The notes: generated by a model not told the origin, from the letters alone. Numbered from the stretch's first letter, positions 1 to 5,530 are shown. The stretch is DNA of 24,138 nucleotides from a virus (IMGVR_UViG_3300009481_000097:1-24138), one strand, 5' to 3'. Program-made: numbers and translations.

Positions 1-31
1 CTTTTTTTATCCCCTGCGTGTGATGTAATTA

Positions 32-71
32 GGATACTTGCGCATACAGGATGTCTAGTTGGATACTTGCG
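32..71. repeat. 11-bp direct repeat upstream of first gene
   Basis: The 11-mer ggatacttgcg occurs at 32-42 and again at 61-71, 29 bp apart start to start, in the non-coding stretch before the first gene. The distance is close to three helical turns, which would suit a protein binding the same face of the DNA, but only two copies are present. I see no convincing -35/-10 pair. The rest of 1-101 shows no gene I can support; one frame is open from the window edge to a TGA at 73-75 and could be the tail of a preceding gene, without further support. Confidence 0.45.
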
Positions 72-101
72 TTGAGTTATGTATGAAGAGAGCGAAAATC
101 T

Positions 102-160
102 ACTCTCTCTCTTTTTATATATCTCAACTTTAGTTGAGAGATATATAAAAAGGAGAGAGT
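102..160 (+). promoter_or_regulatory. Long hairpin A, SD of next gene in its right arm
   Basis: This is a near-perfect inverted repeat. The left arm (102-129) is pyrimidine-rich then TA-rich, the apex is ctcaactttagttgag (123-138), and the right arm (132-160) is purine-rich. The arms differ only by a one-base and a two-base bulge. The right arm ends in aaggagagagt directly abutting the ATG at 161, so the SD of that gene would be base-paired in the folded mRNA. There is no T-run after the stem, so it does not look like a plain intrinsic terminator. The folding is read from sequence; a control role is inferred. Confidence 0.75.
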
Positions 161-484
161 ATGAACCCAACACCGAAAACCCATCCTGAGCGATTTAGCT
201 TGGGTGAAAGAGAAATGCTTCGTATGCTAGGTATAAGTCCTGAGCGTACGTTTAATGATGCTCATGCGTTTGCTGATGACCTTCATGTTATTCCTGAAGT
301 TCATAAGCCTAGAGTGTCTGCACCTACACATGAGAGATTTTACCCTGAGTTTGGTATAACAGGTGAAGAATACAAGCTCTTTACGGATGCAGGGCTTCGC
401 TTTTGTCTGCCATTTGAGGACTGGTCACACCTTGACGAGGATCTCATACCTGTGGAGGGTTATCTCGTGGTAGAGGTTGCTTAA
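161..484 (+). CDS. Hypothetical protein, 107 aa
   Basis: I do not recognise this protein. It is 107 residues, soluble-looking and acidic towards the C-terminus, with no transmembrane segment and a single cysteine in 'LRFCLPFEDW'. The ATG at 161 lies directly after a purine-rich SD (aaggagagag), which is itself the right arm of long hairpin A. The stop is followed at once by long hairpin B, so the gene is bracketed by two of these structures. Its reading is supported by the SD and by its being the only long open frame here. It is probably an early accessory gene; no function can be assigned. Confidence 0.7.
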   Translation: MNPTPKTHPERFSLGEREMLRMLGISPERTFNDAHAFADDLHVIPEVHKPRVSAPTHERFYPEFGITGEEYKLFTDAGLRFCLPFEDWSHLDEDLIPVEGYLVVEVA

Positions 485-485
485 C

Positions 486-540
486 TCCCTTTCCCTCATT
501 CTCTCTGAACTTCAGTGAAGAGAGAATGAGGGGAAAGGGA
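486..540 (+). repeat. Long hairpin B, polypyrimidine/polypurine
   Basis: The left arm tccctttccctcattctctct (486-506) pairs with the right arm agagagaatgagggg...aaaggga (519-540), with one bulged base (ccc against gggg). The apex is a small cttc-agt-gaag hairpin preceded by an unpaired gaa. It begins two bases after the stop codon of the upstream gene. It differs from copies A, C and D at the apex. No start codon with good spacing follows, so this copy may act at the 3' end of the upstream message, for example in termination, RNase III processing or protection from exonucleases. Confidence 0.7.
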
Positions 541-569
541 TTGCCCCAAAATCTCAACACAATTGAAGG

Positions 570-612
570 ACTCTTGCTGAGTGAAGGTGAAAGTACGCCC
601 TAAGGCAAGAGT
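570..612 (+). other. Leader stem-loop before 647 gene
   Basis: In the 162-nt gap between the genes at 161 and 647, ACTCTTGC (570-577) can pair with GCAAGAGT (605-612) as a perfect 8-bp stem around a 27-nt loop. Just outside this, ggtgaa and ttcacc elements could form a competing pairing. It may be an mRNA leader structure. I see no gene in 541-646 that I would defend. Confidence 0.35.
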
Positions 613-628
613 TCTTCACCAAACCAAC

Positions 629-642
629 GTACTGGGAGGTAC
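629..642 (+). promoter_or_regulatory. SD-in-loop start hairpin 1
   Basis: gtac-tgggag-gtac: a 4-bp stem presents the SD core GGGAG in a 6-nt loop, four bases before the ATG at 647. The same element recurs before 2042, 3428 and 4469, and with a different stem before 6108. Confidence 0.65.
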
Positions 643-646
643 ACAT

Positions 647-994
647 ATGACAAACCAACAAATAGCCGAACAGCTTACACAGTTGCTTTCAGCTCTTACA
701 GATGCTCCTGCAGAGGAAGCTCCTGTGAGTGAAGAAGCTCCTGCTAAAGCTAGTAAGGCAGAGAAGAAAACTGCTAATAAGGCACGATTCAAAGCTTTGA
801 ATGGTGCGGTTATTTCTGCAGGTCAAGCCTTCAAAAAAGGCGACACAGAAAAAGCTCAAGCACGTTTGCAAGAAGCTTTCACCCTTGCAAGTGAACCCAC
901 TGTGTGGGTTGCTCAACAAGCTAGAATCCTCAACAAGTGTGAGGAATTTGGTTTCGCTGTGAGCGATGAAGCTAAAACAGTTGTAGGCGTCTAA
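647..994 (+). CDS. Hypothetical protein, Lys/Ala-rich, 115 aa
   Basis: Not recognised. Residues 1-40 contain a low-complexity Glu/Ala/Pro stretch ('DAPAEEAPVSEEAPAKAS'), followed by a Lys/Ala-rich, strongly helical C-terminal half ('FKKGDTEKAQARLQEAFTLA') with one cysteine. An in-frame GTG at 581 exists, but the ATG at 647 is chosen because of the strong gggagg SD in hairpin context just upstream. A canonical intrinsic terminator follows at 1001, so this gene closes a transcription unit. The composition would suit a small abundant protein or nucleic-acid-associated helper, but that is a guess. Confidence 0.75.
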   Translation: MTNQQIAEQLTQLLSALTDAPAEEAPVSEEAPAKASKAEKKTANKARFKALNGAVISAGQAFKKGDTEKAQARLQEAFTLASEPTVWVAQQARILNKCEEFGFAVSDEAKTVVGV

Positions 995-1000
995 GCCTAT

Positions 1001-1028
1001 GGGAGGCTCCTTCGGGAGTCTCCCTTTT
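1001..1028 (+). terminator. Rho-independent terminator with UUCG loop
   Basis: gggaggctcc-ttcg-ggagtctccc followed by tttt. This is a 10-bp stem with one G-U wobble, capped by a C(UUCG)G tetraloop and followed directly by the T-run. It lies 6 bp after the stop of the 647 gene. It is the one textbook intrinsic terminator in the left half and contrasts with the long hairpins, which lack T-runs. Confidence 0.88.
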
Positions 1029-1030
1029 CT

Positions 1031-1084
1031 GTAGGGGACACAGGTACATGAGTTATTTCCCCTCTCTCCGCCTGTGTTTCCTAC
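1031..1084 (+). other. 14-bp leader stem-loop
   Basis: gtaggggacacagg (1031-1044) pairs with cctgtgtttcctac (1071-1084) along all 14 positions if two G-U wobbles are allowed, around a 26-nt loop. It starts 3 bp after the terminator and ends 37 bp before the ATG at 1122. The G-U pairs would only stabilise RNA, not a DNA cruciform, which points to a transcribed leader or small RNA. No clear promoter is visible between terminator and stem. Confidence 0.5.
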
Positions 1085-1121
1085 AGAGGGAACTACCCTT
1101 ATTGCCCCATTAGGAGGTCAC

Positions 1122-1370
1122 ATGACAACTGGTAATTTAACCACTGAGCAGGATTGCAGCCTTGCGTGTAATGTTTGCGCTGTAGCTCAAACTGTGCGTG
1201 TTTGCACAGTTCGTAAAGATAAGTACCTGCAGGGAATTGCGGTACAAGAAGCGTTTCCTGAGCCTGAGTTTAATAGCGCATACAGGGAGCAGATAATCGG
1301 GCTTCGCTCTGGTTATCACGTGTGTGATGACTGCTGGGATTCTGTTACAGCGTATGAGGAAGAAGAGTAA
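1122..1370 (+). CDS. Small Cys-rich (zinc-binding-like) protein, 82 aa
   Basis: This 82-residue protein has four separated cysteines near the N-terminus ('CSLACNVCAV', then 'VRVCTV') and a CDDC pair near the C-terminus ('YHVCDDCWDS'), the layout of a small zinc-binding fold. The C-terminus is acidic (EEEE). The start is set by taggaggtcac-ATG at 1122; an upstream in-frame GTG at 1074 lies inside the leader stem and has no SD. The stop overlaps the next start (TAATG). The cysteine pattern resembles small zinc-ribbon proteins common in phage early regions, but I cannot name a family. Confidence 0.75.
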   Translation: MTTGNLTTEQDCSLACNVCAVAQTVRVCTVRKDKYLQGIAVQEAFPEPEFNSAYREQIIGLRSGYHVCDDCWDSVTAYEEEE

Positions 1371-1507
1371 TGGATATACCTACGAGTTTTCACGTGTTAT
1401 ATAGCATCATTGCGTTTATGTATGTGATGCTGATTCTTGTGTGGGAGGATCAACAGGGTGTTCCCCGATGGAAGAGAATTGTGCGGAGGATACGTAATGG
1501 CTGTTGA
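1370..1507 (+). CDS. Small single-pass membrane protein, 45 aa
   Basis: A 45-codon frame starts at the A shared with the previous stop (TAATG) and ends inside the next gene. Residues 7-25 form one hydrophobic helix ('FHVLYSIIAFMYVMLILVW'), followed by a strongly basic tail ('RWKRIVRRIRNGC'). By the positive-inside rule the tail should be cytoplasmic. Purine-rich gaggaagaag precedes the ATG. The gene covers a stretch otherwise empty of coding and overlaps the next start by 11 nt, a typical coupled phage arrangement. A role at the host membrane is possible; nothing more specific can be seen. Confidence 0.6.
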   Translation: MDIPTSFHVLYSIIAFMYVMLILVWEDQQGVPRWKRIVRRIRNGC

Positions 1508-1676
1508 TTTTGAGGATTTCGGACAGAAGAAAAAGAAAACGCCTGCGTATAAGAAACCTACGTCATGGGTTAAATGCCTAGACTGTAGGGCTATTTACTC
1601 TGATCGTGTGTGGGAGTCCATGCACTTTTTGGACTGTCGGTTCTGTGGTGGAGCTAACTGGTCAGGCGATAAATAA
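1497..1676 (+). CDS. Small zinc-ribbon-like protein, 59 aa
   Basis: This 59-residue protein has a lysine-rich N-terminal segment ('GQKKKKTPAYKKP') and two CxxC knuckles, 'KCLDCRAIYS' and 'DCRFCGGANW', about 20 residues apart. That is the classical two-knuckle zinc ribbon. The start at 1497 is chosen for the gcggagga SD; a longer TTG-started frame from 1437 lacks one. It overlaps the end of the membrane-peptide gene. The basic tail plus zinc ribbon would suit nucleic-acid binding or interaction with a host protein, which is inference from architecture only. Confidence 0.75.
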   Translation: MAVDFEDFGQKKKKTPAYKKPTSWVKCLDCRAIYSDRVWESMHFLDCRFCGGANWSGDK

Positions 1677-1720
1677 CTCTTCTTCTCTCTCAATTTTAAT
1701 TGAGAGAGAGAAGAAGAGTT
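1675..1720 (+). repeat. Long hairpin C, polypyrimidine/polypurine
   Basis: aactcttcttctctctcaatt (1675-1695) pairs with a right arm (1698-1720) that is identical in complement except for two extra bases (ga). The apex is ATTTTAAT, matching ACTTTAGT of copies A and D but with a C-G pair changed to T-A, which keeps the pairing. It overlaps the stop of the upstream gene by two bases and ends 19 bp before the ATG at 1740; the SD of that gene (agaggag) lies just outside the stem. Confidence 0.78.
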
Positions 1721-1739
1721 AAGAGAGGAGAAAACCACC

Positions 1740-2027
1740 ATGATGTGTAGTAATTGCACTAATTATATGCCACCTGTTGACCTTCAGCAGGGTGAGTTCT
1801 GGGACGATGGTTCCGTGAACCAACAGCGAGATAATGCGCTACATGTGCATTTGACTGGTGGCTATGGCATGTTTGTGGATGATTGGGAGACTGGACCTTT
1901 GGAAGTTCTTATCTGCCATGATTGCGCAGTCAAGCTATTTAAGCTGTTTCCTGCGTTTCAGGAATTTGCTAATGGGGGTCACCCTACAGAAAATAAAGAC
2001 AACCCATGCTGTGAACACGCATGGTAA
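1740..2027 (+). CDS. Conserved phage protein, Cys-rich, 95 aa
   Basis: This protein has an N-terminal CSNC pair, a central 'VHLTGGYGMFVDDWE', an 'ICHDCAVKLFKLFP' segment and a C-terminal 'CCEHAW' preceded by an HP dipeptide. I have seen this ordered set of motifs in small phage proteins, especially from actinobacteriophages, always of unknown function. The Cys/His content suggests one or two metal sites. The frame opens ATGATG after agaggag, so the start could be 1740 or 1743. Long hairpin C sits directly upstream. The stop at 2025-2027 falls within the start hairpin of the next gene. Confidence 0.8.
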   Translation: MMCSNCTNYMPPVDLQQGEFWDDGSVNQQRDNALHVHLTGGYGMFVDDWETGPLEVLICHDCAVKLFKLFPAFQEFANGGHPTENKDNPCCEHAW

Positions 2028-2042
2028 TACTGGGAGGTATTA
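2025..2042 (+). promoter_or_regulatory. SD-in-loop start hairpin 2
   Basis: taatac-tgggag-gtatta: a 6-bp stem with the same TGGGAG loop as the GTAC-stem copies but a different stem, fully compensated. The stem includes the stop codon of the upstream gene (TAA, 2025-2027) on one side and the A of the ATG at 2042 on the other. Confidence 0.7.
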
Positions 2043-2695
2043 TGTACACAACTTTAGATTGGATAATTGTATGCGTCTTAGGCGGACTTGGTTTCGGCTT
2101 ATACATAGGATGCGTACTGCACTTTCGTGAGCTATGCGAAGTAAAAGAAATAGCTGATAATATAGCAGGCGATTACGAGGAGCTAACTGACAAATACCTA
2201 GAGCGTGAGGAACTTCTCATGGATTGTGCTGATGCTTTGATGGCTTGGCACGATGAGAAAGAGCGTGAGGAGTATAACGGTTGGATCAATCGTGAAACGT
2301 GGGCGTTTATGCTATGGCAAAGCGGTACATCTGCCATGTATGACCTTATGCGTGACTTGTCTGCGCAAATAGCTGTGAAGCAGGGCATCTTTGAGAACGA
2401 AGACGCTTTAGCAGGCTACATATCCAATAGGGGCATGACTAACATAGAAAAGCGCAACTTAGGCGCTGAGTATGTGAAGGAATGGTCGGATTACGCTAAC
2501 CAGCTTATCGTGGAGGTTGAAGAAGGGGATTTCTACATGGCGCTTCAAGACATTGGCTCCATGTGGCGTGTAGACCCTGAGTCCGTAGGTGATGCCCTTG
2601 AAGAGCATGTGCGTGAACGCCTCTTTGACGGCGAGAACATCGCTATCGTGAATGAGGAAGATTACTGTGACCTACTACAGGACGGAGGTTCCTGA
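2042..2695 (+). CDS. Membrane-anchored protein with NGW-x-NRETW domain, 217 aa
   Basis: Residues 6-28 form one transmembrane helix ('DWIIVCVLGGLGFGLYIGCV'), followed by a charged, coiled-coil-like stretch (about 30-75). A globular part opens with 'YNGWINRETWAFMLW'. The NGW-x-NxETW signature marks a small domain of unknown function widespread in phages (I believe DUF7249), usually found without a membrane anchor, so the fusion is noteworthy. The start at 2042 is preferred over the in-frame ATG at 2021 because gggagg lies just before it. The stop overlaps the next start (TGATG). Confidence 0.75.
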   Translation: MYTTLDWIIVCVLGGLGFGLYIGCVLHFRELCEVKEIADNIAGDYEELTDKYLEREELLMDCADALMAWHDEKEREEYNGWINRETWAFMLWQSGTSAMYDLMRDLSAQIAVKQGIFENEDALAGYISNRGMTNIEKRNLGAEYVKEWSDYANQLIVEVEEGDFYMALQDIGSMWRVDPESVGDALEEHVRERLFDGENIAIVNEEDYCDLLQDGGS

Positions 2696-3357
2696 TGAAT
2701 ATATTCTTCCTAGATAGGTGTCCACAGCAATCGGCTTACATGCAGTGTGATAAGCATGTACCTAAAATGTGTGTAGAAACTGTGCAAATGCTGGTGTCTG
2801 CTTTACGCAGGAATCAGTGGACAGATAATATGTTACCGCTTACGAAAGCAGGCAAGCCTCACAAGGGTGGTTATGCGTATCATCCTGCTACTGTTTGGGC
2901 TGGTGACAACTTTCATAACTTTGCGTGGTTGTTAGATCACGGCTTTGAGTTATGCAGGGAGTTTGAGTTCCGTTTTGAGAAAGAGCATTTCGCTATGTCT
3001 CAGATTGAACACATATTTGACACATTAAGCCTTGAACACTGGGGTCCATATGGCGTACATCACGAAATGATGATGACTGATGTCCCCCTGTGTATAGGTG
3101 AAGAAATGCAAGCAGAGTTCGGTGCTAGTTATGCACCATTACGTCATGCTGTGGAGTTCTATCGTGAGTTCTACAGACGTGACAAGGCTGAGTTTGCCAC
3201 GTGGGACAAAGGTCGTCCTACTCCAAATTGGTGGCAGGAAGAGCCTTCTTTCTCTCCCTTTCTTCTCTCAACTTTAGTTGAGAGAGAAGAAAGGGAGAGA
3301 GATGAAAAATCCAAAACCATTTTTGCCACATCTGGTTTCAGACATGAAGCCAATTAG
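2695..3357 (+). CDS. Phage 'MNIFFLDRCP' family protein, 220 aa
   Basis: The N-terminus 'MNIFFLDRCPQQSAYMQCDK' followed by 'HVPKMCVETVQMLVSA', a 'YHPATVWAGDNFHNFAWL' segment, and 'AVEFYREFYRRDKAEFATW' ending in 'PNWW' matches a family common in phages. It is sometimes annotated as pyrimidine-dimer glycosylase-like, but I know of no firm biochemistry. Homologues usually end soon after the P-x-WW motif. Here about 36 extra residues follow, and that extension is encoded by long hairpin D ('FSPFLLSTLVEREERERDEK' is translated hairpin) and beyond. The SD ggagg (2684-2688) and TGATG overlap set the start. Confidence 0.75.
   Translation: MNIFFLDRCPQQSAYMQCDKHVPKMCVETVQMLVSALRRNQWTDNMLPLTKAGKPHKGGYAYHPATVWAGDNFHNFAWLLDHGFELCREFEFRFEKEHFAMSQIEHIFDTLSLEHWGPYGVHHEMMMTDVPLCIGEEMQAEFGASYAPLRHAVEFYREFYRRDKAEFATWDKGRPTPNWWQEEPSFSPFLLSTLVEREERERDEKSKTIFATSGFRHEAN
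3251..3301 (+). repeat. Long hairpin D inside the 3' end of a CDS
   Basis: tctctccctttcttctctca... (3251-3273) pairs with a purine-rich right arm (3275-3301), with the same two-base ga excess in the right arm as copies A and C and the same ACTTTAGT apex. Unlike the others it lies within an open frame, adding a translated palindrome to the 220-aa protein. The right arm (aaagggagagag) directly precedes the ATG of a 36-codon frame at 3302, just as copy A precedes 161. Confidence 0.78.
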
Positions 3358-3412
3358 GAAAACAAGATATAAAAACTGCAGTTGCCCACAGGGTAAATGC
3401 CCAAAGAAATAG
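3302..3412 (+). CDS. Possible small Cys-motif peptide, 36 aa
   Basis: A 36-codon frame starts right after the purine arm of hairpin D (aagggagagag-ATG) and ends with the TAG that opens start hairpin 3. The peptide is basic and ends 'YKNCSCPQGKCPKK', a C-x-C-x5-C motif. It overlaps the last 56 nt of the 2695 gene in another frame and then covers a gap that would otherwise be empty. Its position (hairpin, SD, ATG) copies that of the 161 gene. It may be a real small gene whose leader hairpin has become fused to the upstream frame. The evidence is positional. Confidence 0.45.
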   Translation: MKNPKPFLPHLVSDMKPIRKTRYKNCSCPQGKCPKK

Positions 3413-3425
3413 TACTGGGAGGTAC
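3412..3425 (+). promoter_or_regulatory. SD-in-loop start hairpin 3
   Basis: gtac-tgggag-gtac, identical in stem and loop to copy 1, two bases before the ATG at 3428. Its first base is the last base of the stop codon of the 36-aa frame. Confidence 0.65.
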
Positions 3426-3427
3426 AT

Positions 3428-4147
3428 ATGATTAGTAATGAAATTGAAGTAAAGCTTGTGCTTGATCAAGCGCAATTGAAGGGTCCTACTGCTTTGCAAT
3501 TAGCGGAGATGTTTAAGCAAATAGCTGGCAATGAAGCATTTGGTAACGCTGTAGAAGAAGTGTTCCGTGATAGGTCAAGCTTTGTAAGTGACATTAAGGG
3601 ATTGATGGACGTTCCTGATAGGGGCGAACTTGATGACTACAAACAAGACTGGATTAACAGCCGAGATCTTGAGATTAATGTGGATAACCAGATTGAAACA
3701 TGGATAAACAATAGCGAATTGTACTATATGCCTGACACTGTGACTGACATACAGAATATTCTTGAAGAGTACAACTTTGAGCAGATGCAGGATGACCTTA
3801 ATCGTGATGAGGAAGCTATTGATGACCTAAAAGAGCGTGTACTTACTCTTGAGGGTTCAACAGAAGACCTTGAAGAAGTGGATAACTCGCAGGCTAATCG
3901 CTTACGAACACTTGAAGAGGACAACCTTAACGAGCGTTTGGAGAAGGTTGAAGAAGAAGCTGGTCTGGACTGGCGCACAGAATTCGGAGATCGTTTAGAC
4001 ACGATTGAAGACAAGCTAGGCACTGACTGGTCTGAAGAAGATAACCGTGAAATATCACGGCTTCAAGAACGAGTAGACAAGCTTGAAGAAATTAACAAGC
4101 GTCTATTCCACATCATTCACAACATACAAGGAGTGCCGTTAGTATGA
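3428..4147 (+). CDS. Acidic coiled-coil protein, 239 aa
   Basis: Not recognised. Residues 1-90 look globular; from about 105 to the end the sequence is highly charged with heptad-like spacing ('EEAIDDLKERVLTLEG', 'RLEKVEEEAGLDW', 'ISRLQERVDKLEEINKRL'), predicting a long coiled coil and oligomerisation. Two related segments, 'EEAGLDWRTEFGDRLDTIED' and 'KLGTDWSEEDNREISRLQER', suggest an internal repeat of about 30 residues. No enzyme motif is visible. The start is set by hairpin 3. A scaffold, DNA-mimic or decoy role is possible in view of the acidity, but is only a suggestion. Confidence 0.75.
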   Translation: MISNEIEVKLVLDQAQLKGPTALQLAEMFKQIAGNEAFGNAVEEVFRDRSSFVSDIKGLMDVPDRGELDDYKQDWINSRDLEINVDNQIETWINNSELYYMPDTVTDIQNILEEYNFEQMQDDLNRDEEAIDDLKERVLTLEGSTEDLEEVDNSQANRLRTLEEDNLNERLEKVEEEAGLDWRTEFGDRLDTIEDKLGTDWSEEDNREISRLQERVDKLEEINKRLFHIIHNIQGVPLV

Positions 4148-4367
4148 AGTACTTTGTACCGATAGCATTAGTTCGTTCTAAAGCGTGAACGTTCCCAGCG
4201 TTCAACGTCCTTCGGGATACGGCATGGGAGTGGTACTACCCACTGGCGCTAGTGATAGCAGATATGAGGTAGTTAAATGCAGGCAGAAACAGAGCATGCC
4301 AAGCCAAATGCCACATGATTTCCGCTTAGGGCAGGGTTCTCCTGTATATAACCTTATTTCGGGCGGA

Positions 4368-4442
4368 GGTAATTTAATTACCATGTGTAGGGTGCGGTCC
4401 CTTAGCCCTACACGTTTTAAACGTGTAACAATTCCGTTACAC
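4368..4442 (+). ncRNA. Tandem overlapping hairpins, switch-like leader
   Basis: Four hairpins lie in a row. H0 is GGTAAT-TTA-ATTACC (4368-4382). H1 is GTGTAGGG/CCCTACAC (4385-4392 with 4406-4413). H2 is CACGTT-TTA-AACGTG (4411-4425). H3 is GTGTAAC-aattcc-GTTACAC (4423-4442). H2 shares CAC with H1 and GTG with H3, so H2 cannot form together with either, whereas H1 and H3 can coexist. The cluster ends 9 bp before the start hairpin of the DUF932-like gene. Alternative exclusive folds are a hallmark of attenuators and riboswitches; any ligand or function is unknown. Confidence 0.5.
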
Positions 4443-4451
4443 TATATATAT

Positions 4452-4465
4452 GTACTGGGAGGTAC
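4452..4465 (+). promoter_or_regulatory. SD-in-loop start hairpin 4
   Basis: gtac-tgggag-gtac, as in copies 1 and 3, three bases before the ATG at 4469. It directly follows the tandem hairpin cluster. Confidence 0.65.
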
Positions 4466-4468
4466 TAA

Positions 4469-5530
4469 ATGAATATATTTGATAATGATGGGTCACACCC
4501 ATTAGACAATGCAGACTGGGATGACGAGCCTACAGTCATGGACGTTGACGTTCCTGATGTGGAAATCACACCAGTCGTAGAGCATATAAACACGTTTTCT
4601 ACTAATGAGAACAATGTTCATGTGCAAGCTGCGCAAGTTGGTGCTGACTTTACAGTTACGTATCAAGACGGTGGCTACTGGGATGACATTGCTGGTAGCT
4701 TTATCGTACCTCGTTACGATATTGGCGAATACAAAGGTGAACCTAAAGTAAGGTACATCATTAACGACGAAACAAGTGAAGTTGTGGGCAATCACTCTGG
4801 GCGATACCCAGTTCGTGATGGCTACACGCATAACTTTGAAGTGCTTGAGCAAGCATTTCCTAACTCATGTGTAAGCGTTGATATGTTTGACGGTGGCAAG
4901 CGAGTCCTAGTAACGCAAGACTTATCCGAAAGAGTGCAATTGCCTATGGGCGATGAAGTTGCTCGGTATGTTTACAGCGTTGCTTCGCTTGACGGAACCA
5001 AGCGTTCATATAGCGTTCCTAAAGCTTTGCGTATTAGTTGTGAAAACCAATTAGGTTTGCATCTAGCAATCTTTTCCGCAAAAGCGACTAGGAATCACGA
5101 CCAGAACCTATGGTTGCAAGCTGAAGTATTTGCGCAAGGTGATAGGCAGATGGAAGAATTGCTCACAATGGCAGATAGCTTTACTAGCCAGAGCATTACT
5201 GACTTTGAGTTTGAAAGACTCGTGAAGTCAATTCTACCTAGACCCCTAGAAAGCGACAGCACTAAAGCTAAGAACAAGTGGGAAAAGACACGTGTAGCTA
5301 TAGACGCTAACTGGAAGAAAGAAGCTAGCCTGTATGGAGATAAGAACTTATGGGTCGCTTACAATGCAGTTCAAGGCGCTGAGCAACACAAAGTCAATAT
5401 GGAGTTCCGTACAAAATCCGATAAGGGTTATGAACGTGGACGTGAGAAATCCTTTATGCGTAGCATGGAAGGCAAGACTCCTATAGCTGACGCTTGTGAA
5501 GCCTACTTGAGAGAGTTGGTGTTGGCATAA
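4469..5530 (+). CDS. DUF932-like phage/plasmid protein, 353 aa
   Basis: The layout matches the DUF932 family (also known as the phage/plasmid-like protein family TIGR03299). There is an acidic N-terminal region, then 'NFEVLEQAFPNSCVSVDMFD' and 'GGKRVLVTQDL', then 'YSVASLDGTKRSYSVPKALR' continuing into 'ISCENQL', and finally 'NLWVAYNAVQGAEQHKV' in the C-terminal third. Family members are found on phages and plasmids; their biochemical role is not settled, although the setting is often replication. Length is typical. The stop overlaps the next start by one base (TAATG). The unusual part is upstream: a hairpin cluster and start hairpin 4 suggest translational control. Confidence 0.72.
   Translation: MNIFDNDGSHPLDNADWDDEPTVMDVDVPDVEITPVVEHINTFSTNENNVHVQAAQVGADFTVTYQDGGYWDDIAGSFIVPRYDIGEYKGEPKVRYIINDETSEVVGNHSGRYPVRDGYTHNFEVLEQAFPNSCVSVDMFDGGKRVLVTQDLSERVQLPMGDEVARYVYSVASLDGTKRSYSVPKALRISCENQLGLHLAIFSAKATRNHDQNLWLQAEVFAQGDRQMEELLTMADSFTSQSITDFEFERLVKSILPRPLESDSTKAKNKWEKTRVAIDANWKKEASLYGDKNLWVAYNAVQGAEQHKVNMEFRTKSDKGYERGREKSFMRSMEGKTPIADACEAYLRELVLA

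Larger units (their letters stand above)
4148..4468 (+). other. 321-bp intergenic region, structured, coding doubtful
   Basis: This is the longest gap in the left half. A frame runs from a GTG at 4185 (or ATG at 4224) to a TGA at 4470-4472, but it has no good SD, its last residues are merely the translated start hairpin of the next gene, and its composition differs from neighbouring proteins. I see many short inverted repeats instead: AGTGG/CCACT near 4230, CAGG/CCTG near 4332, and a dense cluster from 4368. I favour a non-coding leader or small RNA. I see no tRNA here. Confidence 0.45.

Noticed and set aside
486-540. Long hairpins read as ordinary intrinsic terminators
   Set aside because: No T-run follows any of the five, stems are far longer than typical, and two run straight into an SD and ATG. 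The real terminator at 1001-1028 looks quite different.
1858-2130. 90-codon frame overlapping the 1740 and 2042 genes
   Set aside because: Out-of-frame shadow of two better-supported genes; no SD.
3724-4023. 99-codon minus-strand frame, Ser/Arg-rich
   Set aside because: Antisense shadow of the acidic Glu/Asp/Leu-rich coiled-coil gene; its composition is what the complement of GA-rich codons gives.
4185-4472. 95-codon GTG-started frame across the intergenic gap
   Set aside because: No SD at the GTG or at the internal ATG 4224, atypical composition, and its end is just the translated start hairpin of the next gene. Treated as probable non-coding RNA instead.
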